Assembly: GCA_015061955.1 (NCBI GenBank)
Contig: SUVO01000012.1
Span: forward strand, 1-64,000
DNA from: Verrucomicrobiaceae bacterium
GTDB taxonomy: Bacteria; Verrucomicrobiota; Verrucomicrobiia; Opitutales; Intestinicryptomonadaceae
Direction: 5' to 3'
Length of the DNA stretch: 64,000 nt
Within the stretch, counting starts at the first letter, position 1, and every line of letters begins with the position of its first letter. This document shows positions 36,547 to 46,505 of this stretch, piece after piece. Position numbers and translations under genes: made by a program. The notes below the pieces were generated by a model that did no database searches, had not been told where the DNA came from, and was given only the letters and a program-made list of their open reading frames with translations.

Positions 36547-37989
36547 ATGAAAAAATCAATATCCTATATAATGACGGGGCTTGTTTCGTTGTTCGTTGTA
36601 TCGTGTGCATCACAACAAGCTGATAAATGTTCAAAAGGTAAATCGTGTATTCAATCGGCACCAAAGCAAATTCAAGTGTCGGTTGATTGTTCTAAGCAAA
36701 TCGGTAAAATCAAAGCTCTAAATGGTGTAAATTTTGGACCAAAAATTTCATCTGAATCGGCTGGTTCTGGTAGTGTTTTTCGCAAAGAGTTTTATGATTT
36801 AAATGTTCATAGTGTGCGAACTCACGATATTTCGTTGCAAAATCCTGGGTTGATGATTGGCGATACCGATATGATATTCCCACTCTTCCATGCTGATGTA
36901 AACGATCCACGCAATTACATTTTTAAGCCAACTGATGATTATTTGCAAATTTCGGCAAAAGAAGGTGCAAAAATTATTTTCCGTTTGGGCGTAAGTATTG
37001 ATCACTCTAAAAACAAGTATAGAACTTGGATGCCCGAACCAAAAAAGTGGGCTCAAATTTGCTGTAATATAATTGCTCACTATAACGAAGGTTGGGCAAA
37101 TGGCTATAAAATGGGTATCGAATATTGGGAAATTTGGAACGAGCCAGAAGTAACTAATCCCGATGGTGGTCATCTTATGTGGGCTGGCAATTTGAAGCAG
37201 TTTAACGATTTTTATTGCGAGGTTGCTAAGATTATAAAAAAGCGTTTCCCAAATATAAAGATTGGTGGTCCTGCACATACTAGTGCTTACAGCAAAAAGC
37301 TTGGATACGAATTTCTCAAGCGTGCATCTGAAGCCGGTGCACCAGTTGATTTCTATTCGTGGCACTACTATGGTAAAGATTTGAAAAATTTGAAAGAACA
37401 GGTAAGAATTGTTCGTAAATGGGCTGATGATTTGGGCTTTAAGAATACAGAACTTCACCTCAACGAGTGGCACTATAAGCCAATGTCGTGGGCTGATTTG
37501 CGTGGGAAAAATGCAAAAAAAGATTTGATGTTCGGTCTTGAAGCAGGTGTGTTTGCAAGTTCTATAATGACACTTTGGCAAGATGAACCTTTAGATGTTT
37601 CAAATTACTACACATATGGTCCTGGTGGATGGGGACTTGTTCAGAACGGAGGCATTATTTTTAAAAGCTATTATCCATTTAAGGCTTTTGGCGAGTTAGT
37701 TCGTTATCCTAATCGCTTGGCAACTACTACATCAGACGAAATGAACGCATCTGTTTTGGCTGGTCGCGATTCAAAAGGTAAAACTGCAATCTTAGTAAAT
37801 GTTTTCAAACAAGGCAAAAGCAATGTTGTTGTTGATTTGAAGAATTGCACATTTGATTTGACAAGAGCTCAAGTTCTCATTTGCGATGATGATAAAAATC
37901 TCGAGCCAGCCGACAATGTAAAGGTTTATCCTTCAAAGCTTGAAATTCCAGTGAAATCAGATTCAGCTTGCATTTTGATTAAATTGTGA
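36547..37989 (+). CDS. GH39-like glycosidase lipoprotein
   Basis: The product starts with a lipoprotein signal (MKKSISYIMTGLVSLF...VVSCAS, lipobox Cys at about 21). It has the clan GH-A barrel pattern of family GH39 (xylosidase/iduronidase-like): LNVHSVRTHDI, the acid/base motif YWEIWNEPE with NEP, YSWHYYG, and the probable nucleophile Glu in ELHLNEWHY. A beta-sandwich C-terminal segment follows. It likely hydrolyses oligosaccharides at the outer membrane; the exact sugar cannot be told. I start at 36547 because the signal begins there; an in-frame ATG at 36499 adds 16 residues. A terminator separates it from the next glycosidase. Confidence 0.82.
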   Translation: MKKSISYIMTGLVSLFVVSCASQQADKCSKGKSCIQSAPKQIQVSVDCSKQIGKIKALNGVNFGPKISSESAGSGSVFRKEFYDLNVHSVRTHDISLQNPGLMIGDTDMIFPLFHADVNDPRNYIFKPTDDYLQISAKEGAKIIFRLGVSIDHSKNKYRTWMPEPKKWAQICCNIIAHYNEGWANGYKMGIEYWEIWNEPEVTNPDGGHLMWAGNLKQFNDFYCEVAKIIKKRFPNIKIGGPAHTSAYSKKLGYEFLKRASEAGAPVDFYSWHYYGKDLKNLKEQVRIVRKWADDLGFKNTELHLNEWHYKPMSWADLRGKNAKKDLMFGLEAGVFASSIMTLWQDEPLDVSNYYTYGPGGWGLVQNGGIIFKSYYPFKAFGELVRYPNRLATTTSDEMNASVLAGRDSKGKTAILVNVFKQGKSNVVVDLKNCTFDLTRAQVLICDDDKNLEPADNVKVYPSKLEIPVKSDSACILIKL

Positions 37990-38008
37990 TTTTCTATAAC
38001 CAAATTTA

Positions 38009-38036
38009 CTGCCGATGGAAATCGGCAGTTTTATTT
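38009..38036 (+). terminator. terminator of the GH39-like gene
   Basis: CTGCCGAT / ATCGGCAG with a GGAA loop is followed by TTTTATTTT. Confidence 0.75.
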
Positions 38037-38051
38037 TAAAAATATCTATAT

Positions 38052-40178
38052 ATGATTATGAAACTAAAAAATATATTACCTTTATTCTTTATTGCAAACG
38101 CTTGCGTTGCAATGCCTATTATCGAAGAAAAATTTGATAATGGCGATGTATCGCAAAAATTTCTCGATAATTTCAGAATATCTGAAAATCGCACTAACGT
38201 AGAGCCAATGAAAAATGGCGATTACGCAATGACTTTCGACTACATGAAAAATTCGGGAGGGTATCCTATGGCATTGCGATATCCCAAAAAAAGTAGTAGT
38301 GCATATTTGGGCAAAAAGATGTACGAAGTATCTTTCGACTATAAAATTTTGTCGTTAAATGGTGTTGGCGATTGCGTTGCAGCTATTCAGCGAAGTTCTG
38401 GTAATGAAATTAAAAACGATTCCGTTGTTTACTTTGGTGGCAAAAAGGGAGAGACGGGCAGAGTTGTTCTTTATTCAAACACGTTTGCAGATATAGATAA
38501 AGCGTATTTCTTTGTTTCTCCCAAAGATAGTAAAATAAAATTTGCCATTGATAACTTTACTATAAAAGAAATTCCTGTTTCAGATTGGTTTTTCGATAAA
38601 AAATATCGCCTATGGGGTATGAGATCTTATCCGTTTACTGGACATTTTTTGGTACAAAATAAACATTTGTTATCGATGAGTGCCGAAGAGTTCTTTCCGT
38701 TTATCGATAAGTTCGGGCAGTTCAAACATAAAGAGTGGCAAAATAAAGTTCATAGCATAGAGGATCTCAAAAAACGCACAGAAGAAGAAAATGCTTTCAA
38801 TGCAAAACTTGGCGATATTCCCAATAGAGATAAATATTTTGGCTATGTAAACGAAAACCATAAATACAAAGCAACTGGTCGTTTCCGTACGGAAAAAATC
38901 GATGGTAAGTGGTATTTGATAACTCCCGAAGGTAATCTGTTTTGGTCGATGGGTGTAAATGCTATTGGTCTTTATCAGGCAACTCCAATTTCAAAAAGAG
39001 AACATTATTTTGAAGACATCAATGGCAAAAAGTATATCAGATTTTCTCGACAAACCAGACATATCTTTAAAGAGCCATATAATACATTCTGTTTTGAATG
39101 GCGAAACTTAGATTGGAAATATGGCAACGATTGGCGTAATCAATATGGCAAAGTTGTTGAACAACGTACTCGTAAGTGGGGCGTAAACACAATGGGTGGT
39201 TGGGTTCAAAACTTTGTCTTTAACAAAGTTCAAATACCTTTTACACACATGATGAATTCTGTTAAAGGCGTGTCGATAAAATCAAAGAGCAAGTTAGTTG
39301 CTCACTGGATTGATGTTCCCGATTATTTTGATCCCAAATTCAGAAGCAAAACGTTAGAACGTTTCCAAAAAGATTATAATAAAAAAGTTCTTTTAAATCC
39401 GTATTGTATTGCAGTGTTCGTCGATAACGAACTTCCATGGCAACCACGTGATTATATGTTGGCTAAGGCTATATTGCAGTCGGGTGAAAAACAATATGCA
39501 AAGATAAAATTTGCCGATGTCTTAAAACAAAAATACGAGACAATAGAAGCTCTCAATAAAGCATGGAATGCAAAATATAAATCTTGGGAAGATTTCCTTG
39601 TGGTAGATTCGTTCTTGCCTAAGACAAAAGCATCGCTCAAAGATATGTTAAATATTGAAGAGCTTTATTATCGAACATATTTTAGTACATGTCGCGATGC
39701 TGTAAAAATGGCATCTCCCGATGCGTTGTACATAAGCTGTCGCTTTGCTTGGGGTAATCAAAATGTAAAGCGTATTGCTACCGAATATTGCGATATTTTG
39801 GCAATAAATTATTACAAAAAAACTCCATTGACCATAGTGTATCCTAAGGGAGGCAAAGATGTACCAATCATAATTGGCGAGTATCACTTTGGTAATCAAG
39901 ATAGAGGCGTTTTTGGAGGTGGCTTAGTTGCGTGTAAAACAATGAAAGAACGCATAAAAGCAAATAATAAATATATTGAAGATGCTCTTTCGCATCCCAA
40001 TATTGTAGGGGCCCACTGGTTTAGATGGGCAGACCAAATAACATCGGGACGCCAAAACGATGGCGAAAACTTTTCGTGTGGTATGGTCGATATTTGCGAT
40101 ACTCCTCAGTACGACTTTGTAATGAGTGTTCGCAAGCTATCTGAAGATATGTATGAAAAACGCTTAGGCGAAAAATAG
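38052..40178 (+). CDS. secreted agarase-like (GH50-type) glycoside hydrolase
   Basis: The 708-residue product has a signal peptide (about 1-20), a carbohydrate-binding-like beta-sandwich (20-180), and a TIM-barrel catalytic domain. The barrel entry reads FRTEKIDGKWYLITPEGNLF, as in GH50/agarase-like proteins. FVDNELPW supplies the likely acid/base Glu and IIIGEYHFG the likely nucleophile Glu. The segment HWFRWADQITSGRQNDGEN near the C-terminus is also typical. Homologues are often labelled beta-agarase, but related subgroups act on other galactans. A second Met at 38058 (MKLKN) could be the true start, giving a cleaner signal. The gene ends 9 bases before a membrane-protein gene. Confidence 0.78.
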   Translation: MIMKLKNILPLFFIANACVAMPIIEEKFDNGDVSQKFLDNFRISENRTNVEPMKNGDYAMTFDYMKNSGGYPMALRYPKKSSSAYLGKKMYEVSFDYKILSLNGVGDCVAAIQRSSGNEIKNDSVVYFGGKKGETGRVVLYSNTFADIDKAYFFVSPKDSKIKFAIDNFTIKEIPVSDWFFDKKYRLWGMRSYPFTGHFLVQNKHLLSMSAEEFFPFIDKFGQFKHKEWQNKVHSIEDLKKRTEEENAFNAKLGDIPNRDKYFGYVNENHKYKATGRFRTEKIDGKWYLITPEGNLFWSMGVNAIGLYQATPISKREHYFEDINGKKYIRFSRQTRHIFKEPYNTFCFEWRNLDWKYGNDWRNQYGKVVEQRTRKWGVNTMGGWVQNFVFNKVQIPFTHMMNSVKGVSIKSKSKLVAHWIDVPDYFDPKFRSKTLERFQKDYNKKVLLNPYCIAVFVDNELPWQPRDYMLAKAILQSGEKQYAKIKFADVLKQKYETIEALNKAWNAKYKSWEDFLVVDSFLPKTKASLKDMLNIEELYYRTYFSTCRDAVKMASPDALYISCRFAWGNQNVKRIATEYCDILAINYYKKTPLTIVYPKGGKDVPIIIGEYHFGNQDRGVFGGGLVACKTMKERIKANNKYIEDALSHPNIVGAHWFRWADQITSGRQNDGENFSCGMVDICDTPQYDFVMSVRKLSEDMYEKRLGEK

Positions 40179-40187
40179 ACAAGTGAT

Positions 40188-41129
40188 ATGTTTAGGATGT
40201 ATGCCAACTTTATAAAAAATAAATTGCCATTGCTATTTTTTTTGTATGTTGGCATTACAGCTATTATTACTGTTGCAGCAACATCAGTTCTCTTATATGG
40301 CATTTATTTTGATACAAAAATGTTATATAAAAATTCAGCTGAAGTTCCTTGCATTTTTTTGTCCATAATTAGTGGCTGTTGTTTTTTGTTTATGTGCTCT
40401 TGGTTGGCAAATAAACTATCACTTCAAAGAACAATGTATGTAGCTGTATTGTCGGGATACATGTTCTTTACAATAATAGTAGCATATTTGTTATATCCCA
40501 ATTGGAGTTTTTATAAAGTTGTTTTAATATTTCTTTGTACGGTCTTATCGTTGTTTCTTCTCTTGTTCATTGGCAGTTGGATTTTCAAAAAAGTACAATC
40601 AAATCTTCGCTTAGTTTTGATAACATTGTTTTCGATTTTGTCTATACCAGTTGTTGTTGCAAATGTTATGCTAATTTTTACAACGTTGCTATCTGGATAT
40701 ATAGCATTAACCTCAACAAAACAAACTTTAGCATCGCCAGCTCTTGCTCCGTATTGGAACGAAATAAAGCGAGAATGTAATCAAAAATATCAATTTCCAA
40801 TTGAGGAAATTTTTGATGGCGAAATAGAGAATTGTTTTTTTGCTCCAGATAAAGATGGTAATAAAATATTAGAATTACTTAAAACAAAAAGTGGTTCGAC
40901 AGAGTGGACTCTTAAATGCTCTTTTGTTGGAGACTCTACGAAAATATATCGCTGTGTAATTGGGTTCCATAAAGTACATAATGATGGAGCATTTGAAAGC
41001 GTATGTATTACATTATCAGATTTGAGCGAGGCTAAAAATTCAATAATGTATATGTTCAATAATAAAAGTGAAAAGCTCACATTACCTCAAGCGTTAGAAA
41101 AAATAAAAGAGCTTGAAAAAGAGTTATAG
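40188..41129 (+). CDS. five-helix membrane protein with a soluble C-terminal domain
   Basis: I do not recognise the family. The 313 residues have five hydrophobic helices (about 12-40, 50-75, 82-103, 106-132 and 140-168) and then a soluble region of some 135 residues with mixed alpha/beta character (EIFDGEIENCFFAPDKDGNK...SFVGDSTKIYRCVIG). The N-terminus is short and basic. It begins 9 bases after the agarase-like gene and may be cotranscribed. A bidirectional terminator separates it from transketolase. Confidence 0.65.
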   Translation: MFRMYANFIKNKLPLLFFLYVGITAIITVAATSVLLYGIYFDTKMLYKNSAEVPCIFLSIISGCCFLFMCSWLANKLSLQRTMYVAVLSGYMFFTIIVAYLLYPNWSFYKVVLIFLCTVLSLFLLLFIGSWIFKKVQSNLRLVLITLFSILSIPVVVANVMLIFTTLLSGYIALTSTKQTLASPALAPYWNEIKRECNQKYQFPIEEIFDGEIENCFFAPDKDGNKILELLKTKSGSTEWTLKCSFVGDSTKIYRCVIGFHKVHNDGAFESVCITLSDLSEAKNSIMYMFNNKSEKLTLPQALEKIKELEKEL

Positions 41130-41188
41130 TTCTTCAAATATCAGTAGAAATTCTACTATAAACAAGTTTATAATTTTTTTCCAAAATA

Positions 41189-41221
41189 AAAAAATGCGAA
41201 TAGAAACTATTCGCATTTTTG
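41189..41221. terminator. bidirectional terminator before tkt
   Basis: AAAAATGCGAATAG pairs with CTATTCGCATTTTT around an AAA loop with A/T runs on both sides. It lies between convergent genes. Confidence 0.8.
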
Positions 41222-41238
41222 TTTGTTTTTATAAAGTA

Positions 41239-43218
41239 CTAAGCCAAAGTTTGCTTGAGCTTTTCTTCTGTAAAGCCGAATGCGTCAAAGAGGAATGGAG
41301 CATCGGCTGAGAAGCCAAAGTCATCGGTTGCTACAACTCTATTTGCATACTTGTACCAGAGGGCAGATACGCCAGCTTCAACAGCAACAACTTCTTCGCA
41401 CTTTGACAAGATTTCATCTTTGTATTGTTGTGGTTGAGCATCAAATATTTCCATGCTTGGCATAGAAACTACACGCATAGAAGGAATATCTTTTGCAACC
41501 TTGAGTGCCAACGACAACTCTGAGCCTGTTGCTATAACAATCTTCTTGAGTTCTTCTGTTTCCTTCTTTGCAACGTATGCACCCTTAAGTGTACCCATGC
41601 GTTTTGTTTGTGCATCGACTTCTGCAACTAATGGCAAGTTTTGACGCGACAATATCAACGCTGTTGGACCATCTTTACGAGCTACTGCACAAGCCCATGC
41701 TGCTGCACATTCTTCTGAATCGGCGGGGCGAATAACGTTTAAGCGTGGGATACAACGCAAAATCGAAGCCATTTCAACAGGCTGGTGCGTAGGACCATCC
41801 ATACCAACACCGACAGAATCGTGTGTAAATACATATTGAACGGGCAAGCGTGAGAGAGCCGATACACGAATCGACCCCATCATGTAGCCTGCAAATGTCA
41901 AGAATGTTGCACACGATGCTTCAAACAAGCCGTAGTAAGCAATACCATTTACAATAGCGCCCATTGCGTGTTCACGAATACCAAACCAAAGATTTCTGCC
42001 AGCGTTGTTGTCGGCAGAAAAGTCGCCCATATCTTTGAGGTAATTCTTTGTCGAGCCAAAGAGGTCGGCAGAACCTGTAATCATATAAGGCAAATTCTTA
42101 GCTAAAGCATTCATAACAACGCCTGACGAAGCACGAGTTGCACTTTTGTCATCAGCTGGGAATGTTGGAATTAGCTTCAACAATTCTTCTGCTGATACGC
42201 TATTTTTGCGATTTAAGCATACATCAAGTTCTTTAGCTTTTTCTGGATTTGCGCTTTTCCAAGCATCGAACTTTGCTTGCCATTGAGCCGAAATTTCTTT
42301 GCGAGTTTGTGCAATTTCATTGAAAAGTGCGTATGTTTCTTGGCTTACATAGAATTTTTCATCAGGCAAACCAATAGACTTTCTTGCTTTTTCGGCAAAC
42401 TTAGCACCACCTTCACCATGACCTTTTGCACAATTTTGAACTTCTTCTATACCCTTAGCAATTATTGTTTTGCAGATAACGAGCTTTGGTTTGTCGGAAG
42501 TTGAATTTTTTACATCGTTGAAAGTCTTGCGAACGGCGTCAATATCATGACCATTGCATTGCGATACTTCCCAACCGTACGATGTAAAACGCATAGCTGT
42601 ATCTTCAGCCATAGTTTTGTCTGCCATTGCATCAAGGGTTACATCGTTCGAGTCGTAAACTACTACGAGATTTCCAAGTTTCAAAGTGCCAGCCAATGCA
42701 GCAGCTTCAGCCGATACACCTTCTTGCATACAACCGTCGCCAGCTAAACACCATACTTTGTGGTCGAAAATTTTGTTGTCGGCAGTGTTGAAACGTGCTT
42801 CAGCCATTTTTTCAGAAATAGCCATACCAACTGCATTACCGATGCCTTGACCAAGTGGACCACTTGTAGCTTCTACACCTTCAGTTTCTTCAAATTCAGG
42901 GTGTCCTGGTGTCTTAGAACCCTTAATTCTAAAATTCTTGAGGTCGTCTATCGAGAGATTGAAACCCGATAAGTGCAACCAAGAATAGATGAACATACTT
43001 CCGTGACCGGCACTCAATATAAAGCGATCTCGATTGAGCCACTTTGGTTGAGATGGATCTATATTGAGGATTTCACTAAACAACACTGCACCAATTTCAG
43101 CGCAACCCAATGGTAAACCAAGGTGTCCAGAAGCACATTTTTCAATAGCATCTATGGCTAAACCACGAGCTTCATTAGCGGCTTGTTGTAGTTTTTTGTT
43201 GTCTTGAATTTTTAGCAT
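41239..43218 (-). CDS. tkt: transketolase
   Basis: Transketolase moves two-carbon units between sugar phosphates in the pentose phosphate pathway. The 659 residues contain the thiamine diphosphate motif (LAGDGCMQEGVSAEAAALA), ASGHLGLPLGCAEIG, GPLGQGIGNAVGMA, and the C-terminal pyrimidine domain with WFGIREHAMGA and THDSVGVGMDGPTHQPVE. Length is typical. It is transcribed alone and is divergent from the EPS genes across a 225-bp region. Confidence 0.95.
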   Translation of the reverse strand: MLKIQDNKKLQQAANEARGLAIDAIEKCASGHLGLPLGCAEIGAVLFSEILNIDPSQPKWLNRDRFILSAGHGSMFIYSWLHLSGFNLSIDDLKNFRIKGSKTPGHPEFEETEGVEATSGPLGQGIGNAVGMAISEKMAEARFNTADNKIFDHKVWCLAGDGCMQEGVSAEAAALAGTLKLGNLVVVYDSNDVTLDAMADKTMAEDTAMRFTSYGWEVSQCNGHDIDAVRKTFNDVKNSTSDKPKLVICKTIIAKGIEEVQNCAKGHGEGGAKFAEKARKSIGLPDEKFYVSQETYALFNEIAQTRKEISAQWQAKFDAWKSANPEKAKELDVCLNRKNSVSAEELLKLIPTFPADDKSATRASSGVVMNALAKNLPYMITGSADLFGSTKNYLKDMGDFSADNNAGRNLWFGIREHAMGAIVNGIAYYGLFEASCATFLTFAGYMMGSIRVSALSRLPVQYVFTHDSVGVGMDGPTHQPVEMASILRCIPRLNVIRPADSEECAAAWACAVARKDGPTALILSRQNLPLVAEVDAQTKRMGTLKGAYVAKKETEELKKIVIATGSELSLALKVAKDIPSMRVVSMPSMEIFDAQPQQYKDEILSKCEEVVAVEAGVSALWYKYANRVVATDDFGFSADAPFLFDAFGFTEEKLKQTLA

Positions 43219-43354
43219 AATGTTATTCCTATTCTTTCAAAAATTAACAGTTTTTATGTTTAACGCTTTTTTTTATTATTTCAATAGTTTTTCATTGAAT
43301 AGTGTTTTTTTTATTTATTTTAGTGGTGGAGGGGATTTTTTTCCCAAAAGTGTG

Positions 43355-43384
43355 TTGACTTGATGCCAAAATTATGGTTATCTT
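43355..43384 (+). promoter_or_regulatory. possible promoter of the wza-wzc genes
   Basis: TTGACT (43355-43360) and TATCTT (43379-43384) are spaced 18 bases apart. A GGGGATTTTTTTCCC hairpin-like repeat lies just upstream (43330-43344) and could be an operator. Tentative. Confidence 0.3.
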
Positions 43385-43443
43385 TACCCCGAGATTTTTT
43401 ATACATAAACATTCTTATAATTTTTTATTAAACAAAGTTCACT

Positions 43444-44028
43444 ATGGCAAAATTAATTAGTCTTTTTACTACGTTGACAGTGCTTATGCTTTCTGTTGCT
43501 AATGTTTATGCAGCAAAAGTAAAAACATCGTACAAGCTTACTCCTTTGGATGTTTTAAATATAAAGGTTTTCCAAGAACCAGACTTAGATACTGTCTATA
43601 AAATTAGTGCCGATGGAAATGTTGTTTTACCATTAATTGGTCGTGTTTCTGTTGCAGGGCTTTCTATTTCCGATGCTCAAAACAAAATAAAAGAATTGTA
43701 CGAAAAAGATTATTTGGTACATGCAAGTGTTAGTATTTTTGTTGCTGAATACGCACCACGTCGAGTTTATGTAACAGGTCAAGTGTTGCGTCCGGGCGAA
43801 GTTTTGTTCCCAGTTGAAGAAGAATTAACTCTTTCGCGTGCTATTGCAAATGCTGGTGGGGTAACACGTATCGCTAAAAAAAGTGCTATAAACGTAAAGC
43901 GTAAGCTTGCTAATGGAACAACCAGAGTTTTTGAAATAGACCTTGATGCTATCTTAAACGATAAAAATGTTACTGACTTTTCGTTGCAAGATGGCGATAC
44001 AATCGATGTTAAAGAATCGGCTTTCTAA
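43444..44028 (+). CDS. polysaccharide export protein, Wza-like
   Basis: The 194-residue product has a signal peptide (about 1-23, ending VYAA; no lipobox Cys). A polysaccharide-export domain follows (YKLTPLDVLNIKVFQEPDLD, ISADGNVVLPLIGRVSVAGL), then one SLBB domain (RRVYVTGQVLRPGEV...LTLSRAIANAGG). It would form the periplasmic or outer-membrane part of an exopolysaccharide exporter. It lacks the C-terminal amphipathic helix of full-size Wza, so it is a short form. The Wzc-like gene follows after 35 bases. Confidence 0.88.
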   Translation: MAKLISLFTTLTVLMLSVANVYAAKVKTSYKLTPLDVLNIKVFQEPDLDTVYKISADGNVVLPLIGRVSVAGLSISDAQNKIKELYEKDYLVHASVSIFVAEYAPRRVYVTGQVLRPGEVLFPVEEELTLSRAIANAGGVTRIAKKSAINVKRKLANGTTRVFEIDLDAILNDKNVTDFSLQDGDTIDVKESAF

Positions 44029-44063
44029 TACAATTTAAACACATAACCACATAGATTTTTCGT

Positions 44064-46439
44064 ATGTCAGAAGAAAATAATTTACAAAATCAAAATACAG
44101 AGCAGGTAAATCAGGCTCAAACAACCAAGAAAGTTATAAAACGTAAAAAAGTTTCAGGCTATGGAGGTGGCTATGGTGGTTATGGTGGCTATGGCTCATC
44201 GTATGGTGGTGGTTATGGCTATGGTGGCTATGGTAATTATGGTGGTGGTTATGGCTACGGCTATGGTTATGGTCAGGGCGCTGTTCCTGTTCCAGCTCAG
44301 GTTCAGACTATGCCAAATAGAACTTTTAAAGATTATTTGATGATTTTGCGTGAACGTATTTGGTACATAATCATTACTTTCTTTATTATTTTGGCAGGTG
44401 TTCTTTTGTATACATTCAGAATTACTCCTGAATATACATCGTTTTCGTCTATACAGATATTGCGTGATAGCGAAGTACCAATCGATGGTCCAGGTGGGTC
44501 GCAACATTCTAGAAACGATATTATCTTGAGTATCGAAGACTTTAATACCCAAGTAAAGTTGATGGAAAGTTTTGAAATTGTTGCAGCTGTTAAATCTCGC
44601 TTAAAGGAAGACGAACTTAAACGCTTTGTTGCTCCTTACAGAGATATGTTTACAATTGGTGTTCCAAAGAGTGAAGAAGAATTACTTTTTGAAAATCGTC
44701 GTATAATTCCAGAAAGAATGACATTGTTTGTGCGTATAACATTTACGCACCCAGACAAATACACTGCCGCAAAGATTGCTAATTTGTTTGCACAAGAATA
44801 CATAAGATTTACACATCAAAATAAAGTTCAGAAACTCATTACTTCTATTGACGAACTCCGTACAAAAGTTGCACAACAAGAAGCTAAAGTAAAAGAGCTT
44901 GATAAAAAACTTGTAGAGTTCCGTGAAAAGAACAGAGCCTTTTCTTTAAATCGTGAGTCAGACGTTGATAGTATGGAGCTTAAAGATTTGAATTCTATCC
45001 TTACAAACGATAAACGTGTATTCGATTCTGTATCTACACAGTGGGAAATGATTCAAAACTTCAAGCGTGAAGGTAAAGATTTGTGCGAATTACCATTTGT
45101 TTCAGATTTGCCACAAATTAGTAAATTGATTACCGATAGATCAACACAACGAGTTTTTGTTTCGTCATTGGAAAAGCGTTATAAAGAAAAACATCCAAAG
45201 ATGATTGAAGCACGCAAAGCTTTAGATCAAATAAATAAGGAGCTTGATGTTGCTATAAACTATGCTTATCAGAAGATTGAATCAACATATCAAAATGCTT
45301 TGAAAAATTATGAAGATTCGCAACGCAGATTGGCTGAAAAGAAAGAAGCTATTATAGACTTAGATAAAAAATCAATCATTTATAAGTCGTTGGAACGTGA
45401 ACGTCAGGTGGCTGAAAGTATGCACTCATCATTGATTGCATCGATGAACGTTCGTACAGCTCAAGTTTCGTTGATTAACGAAGGTGCTAGAATTGTCGAC
45501 CATGCATCGCCATCGTTGCGTCCTTCAAGTCCTAATTATATATTAAATGTAGTTTTAGGTGTGTTTGCTGGTTTAGTAGGTGGCGTGGGCATTGCATTGT
45601 TGGTTGCATTCTTAGACGACCGTGCAAAGAGTGCTTACGATATCGAAGCTGTAATAGGTATTCCATTGTTGGGCATTATTCCAAGAGTTGTTCGCTTGAA
45701 TTCTTCAGAAAAAGCTCAAGTAGCAGCATCGAATGCAGACAGAATTACAACCGAAGCTTTCCGTTCGTTGCATTCAACTTTGAAGGTCAATAATATGACT
45801 AAGAATGCAAAGGTTATCTTGTTTACATCAACAACGCCATCTGAAGGTAAAAGTTTTGTTGTAACAAATTTGGCATTTACTTGTGCTTTGAATGGTGAAA
45901 AAACAATTATAATTGACGCCGATATGCGTTTGCCAGTGTTGGCTAAAACGCTCGGTATTTCGGCAAGTAAGGGGTTGGTATCGCATATCGAAAATGGCGA
46001 TGCACTCGACGATGTTATTATAAAAGATTTCTTCCCAAATCTCGATGTTTTGTGCTGTGAAAAACGTGCAACAAATCCAATGCAAGACTTGAATTCTGAA
46101 GAGTTCTTCAATCTGTTGCAGGTTCTTCGTGAAAAGTATGATAAAGTATTTGTTGACTCGCCACCTGTTGGTGCTGTTAGCGATGCTGTTTCTATTATGC
46201 CAGCAGTTGACGGTGTGATTTATGTTGTTAAGTTCAATTCGGCAAAGCGTAAGGTAATTAAAAATTATATACGCAGATTGATGGATGCAAATATTCCAAT
46301 TTTTGGTGCAATTATGAATATGGTAAGTTCTGGTGCAACTTCTTCGTATAGTATGAACTATTATGATAAGAGTTATCAGAATTACTATACACAACCACCA
46401 CAGTTTGAAGAAGAACCACCTCAACCTGAACAAAAATAA
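44064..46439 (+). CDS. Wzc-like polysaccharide co-polymerase and tyrosine autokinase with a Gly/Tyr-rich tail
   Basis: The 791-residue product contains a Wzz domain between two membrane helices (about 98-116 and 490-516) with a long periplasmic coiled coil. A cytoplasmic BY-kinase domain follows, with Walker A TPSEGKSFV (about 591), Walker A' IIIDADMRLP and Walker B FVDSPPVG. The C-terminus has a tyrosine cluster (YSMNYYDKSYQNYY). These proteins set chain length and control export of EPS by autophosphorylation. Unusually, residues 32-74 at the N-terminus are a Gly/Tyr repeat with 13 tyrosines, ahead of the first helix and so probably cytoplasmic. It is paired with the Wza-like gene. Confidence 0.9.
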   Translation: MSEENNLQNQNTEQVNQAQTTKKVIKRKKVSGYGGGYGGYGGYGSSYGGGYGYGGYGNYGGGYGYGYGYGQGAVPVPAQVQTMPNRTFKDYLMILRERIWYIIITFFIILAGVLLYTFRITPEYTSFSSIQILRDSEVPIDGPGGSQHSRNDIILSIEDFNTQVKLMESFEIVAAVKSRLKEDELKRFVAPYRDMFTIGVPKSEEELLFENRRIIPERMTLFVRITFTHPDKYTAAKIANLFAQEYIRFTHQNKVQKLITSIDELRTKVAQQEAKVKELDKKLVEFREKNRAFSLNRESDVDSMELKDLNSILTNDKRVFDSVSTQWEMIQNFKREGKDLCELPFVSDLPQISKLITDRSTQRVFVSSLEKRYKEKHPKMIEARKALDQINKELDVAINYAYQKIESTYQNALKNYEDSQRRLAEKKEAIIDLDKKSIIYKSLERERQVAESMHSSLIASMNVRTAQVSLINEGARIVDHASPSLRPSSPNYILNVVLGVFAGLVGGVGIALLVAFLDDRAKSAYDIEAVIGIPLLGIIPRVVRLNSSEKAQVAASNADRITTEAFRSLHSTLKVNNMTKNAKVILFTSTTPSEGKSFVVTNLAFTCALNGEKTIIIDADMRLPVLAKTLGISASKGLVSHIENGDALDDVIIKDFFPNLDVLCCEKRATNPMQDLNSEEFFNLLQVLREKYDKVFVDSPPVGAVSDAVSIMPAVDGVIYVVKFNSAKRKVIKNYIRRLMDANIPIFGAIMNMVSSGATSSYSMNYYDKSYQNYYTQPPQFEEEPPQPEQK
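44157..44280 (+). repeat. imperfect tandem GGTGGCTAT/GGTTAT-type repeat
   Basis: Short GGNTAT/GGCTAT units repeat in register and encode the Gly/Tyr-rich N-terminal stretch of the Wzc-like protein. Unit changes of 3 or 6 bases would keep the reading frame, so length variation among strains is plausible. Confidence 0.7.
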
Positions 46440-46505
46440 TATGATTTATTGCAGAGCATTCAGCTGAATGCTCGCATTACTTTAAATATATTACTAAAAA
46501 ATAAA

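Noticed and set aside
36799-37581. 260-residue minus-strand ORF
   Set aside because: It lies fully opposite the GH39-like gene and has no domain or ribosome-binding site; it is a coding shadow.
44157-44280. Short repeats as a CRISPR array
   Set aside because: The units are 6-12 bases, have no spacers and encode an in-frame Gly/Tyr protein segment.
45828-46433. 201-residue minus-strand ORF
   Set aside because: It is antisense to the kinase domain of the Wzc-like gene, with shadow-like composition.
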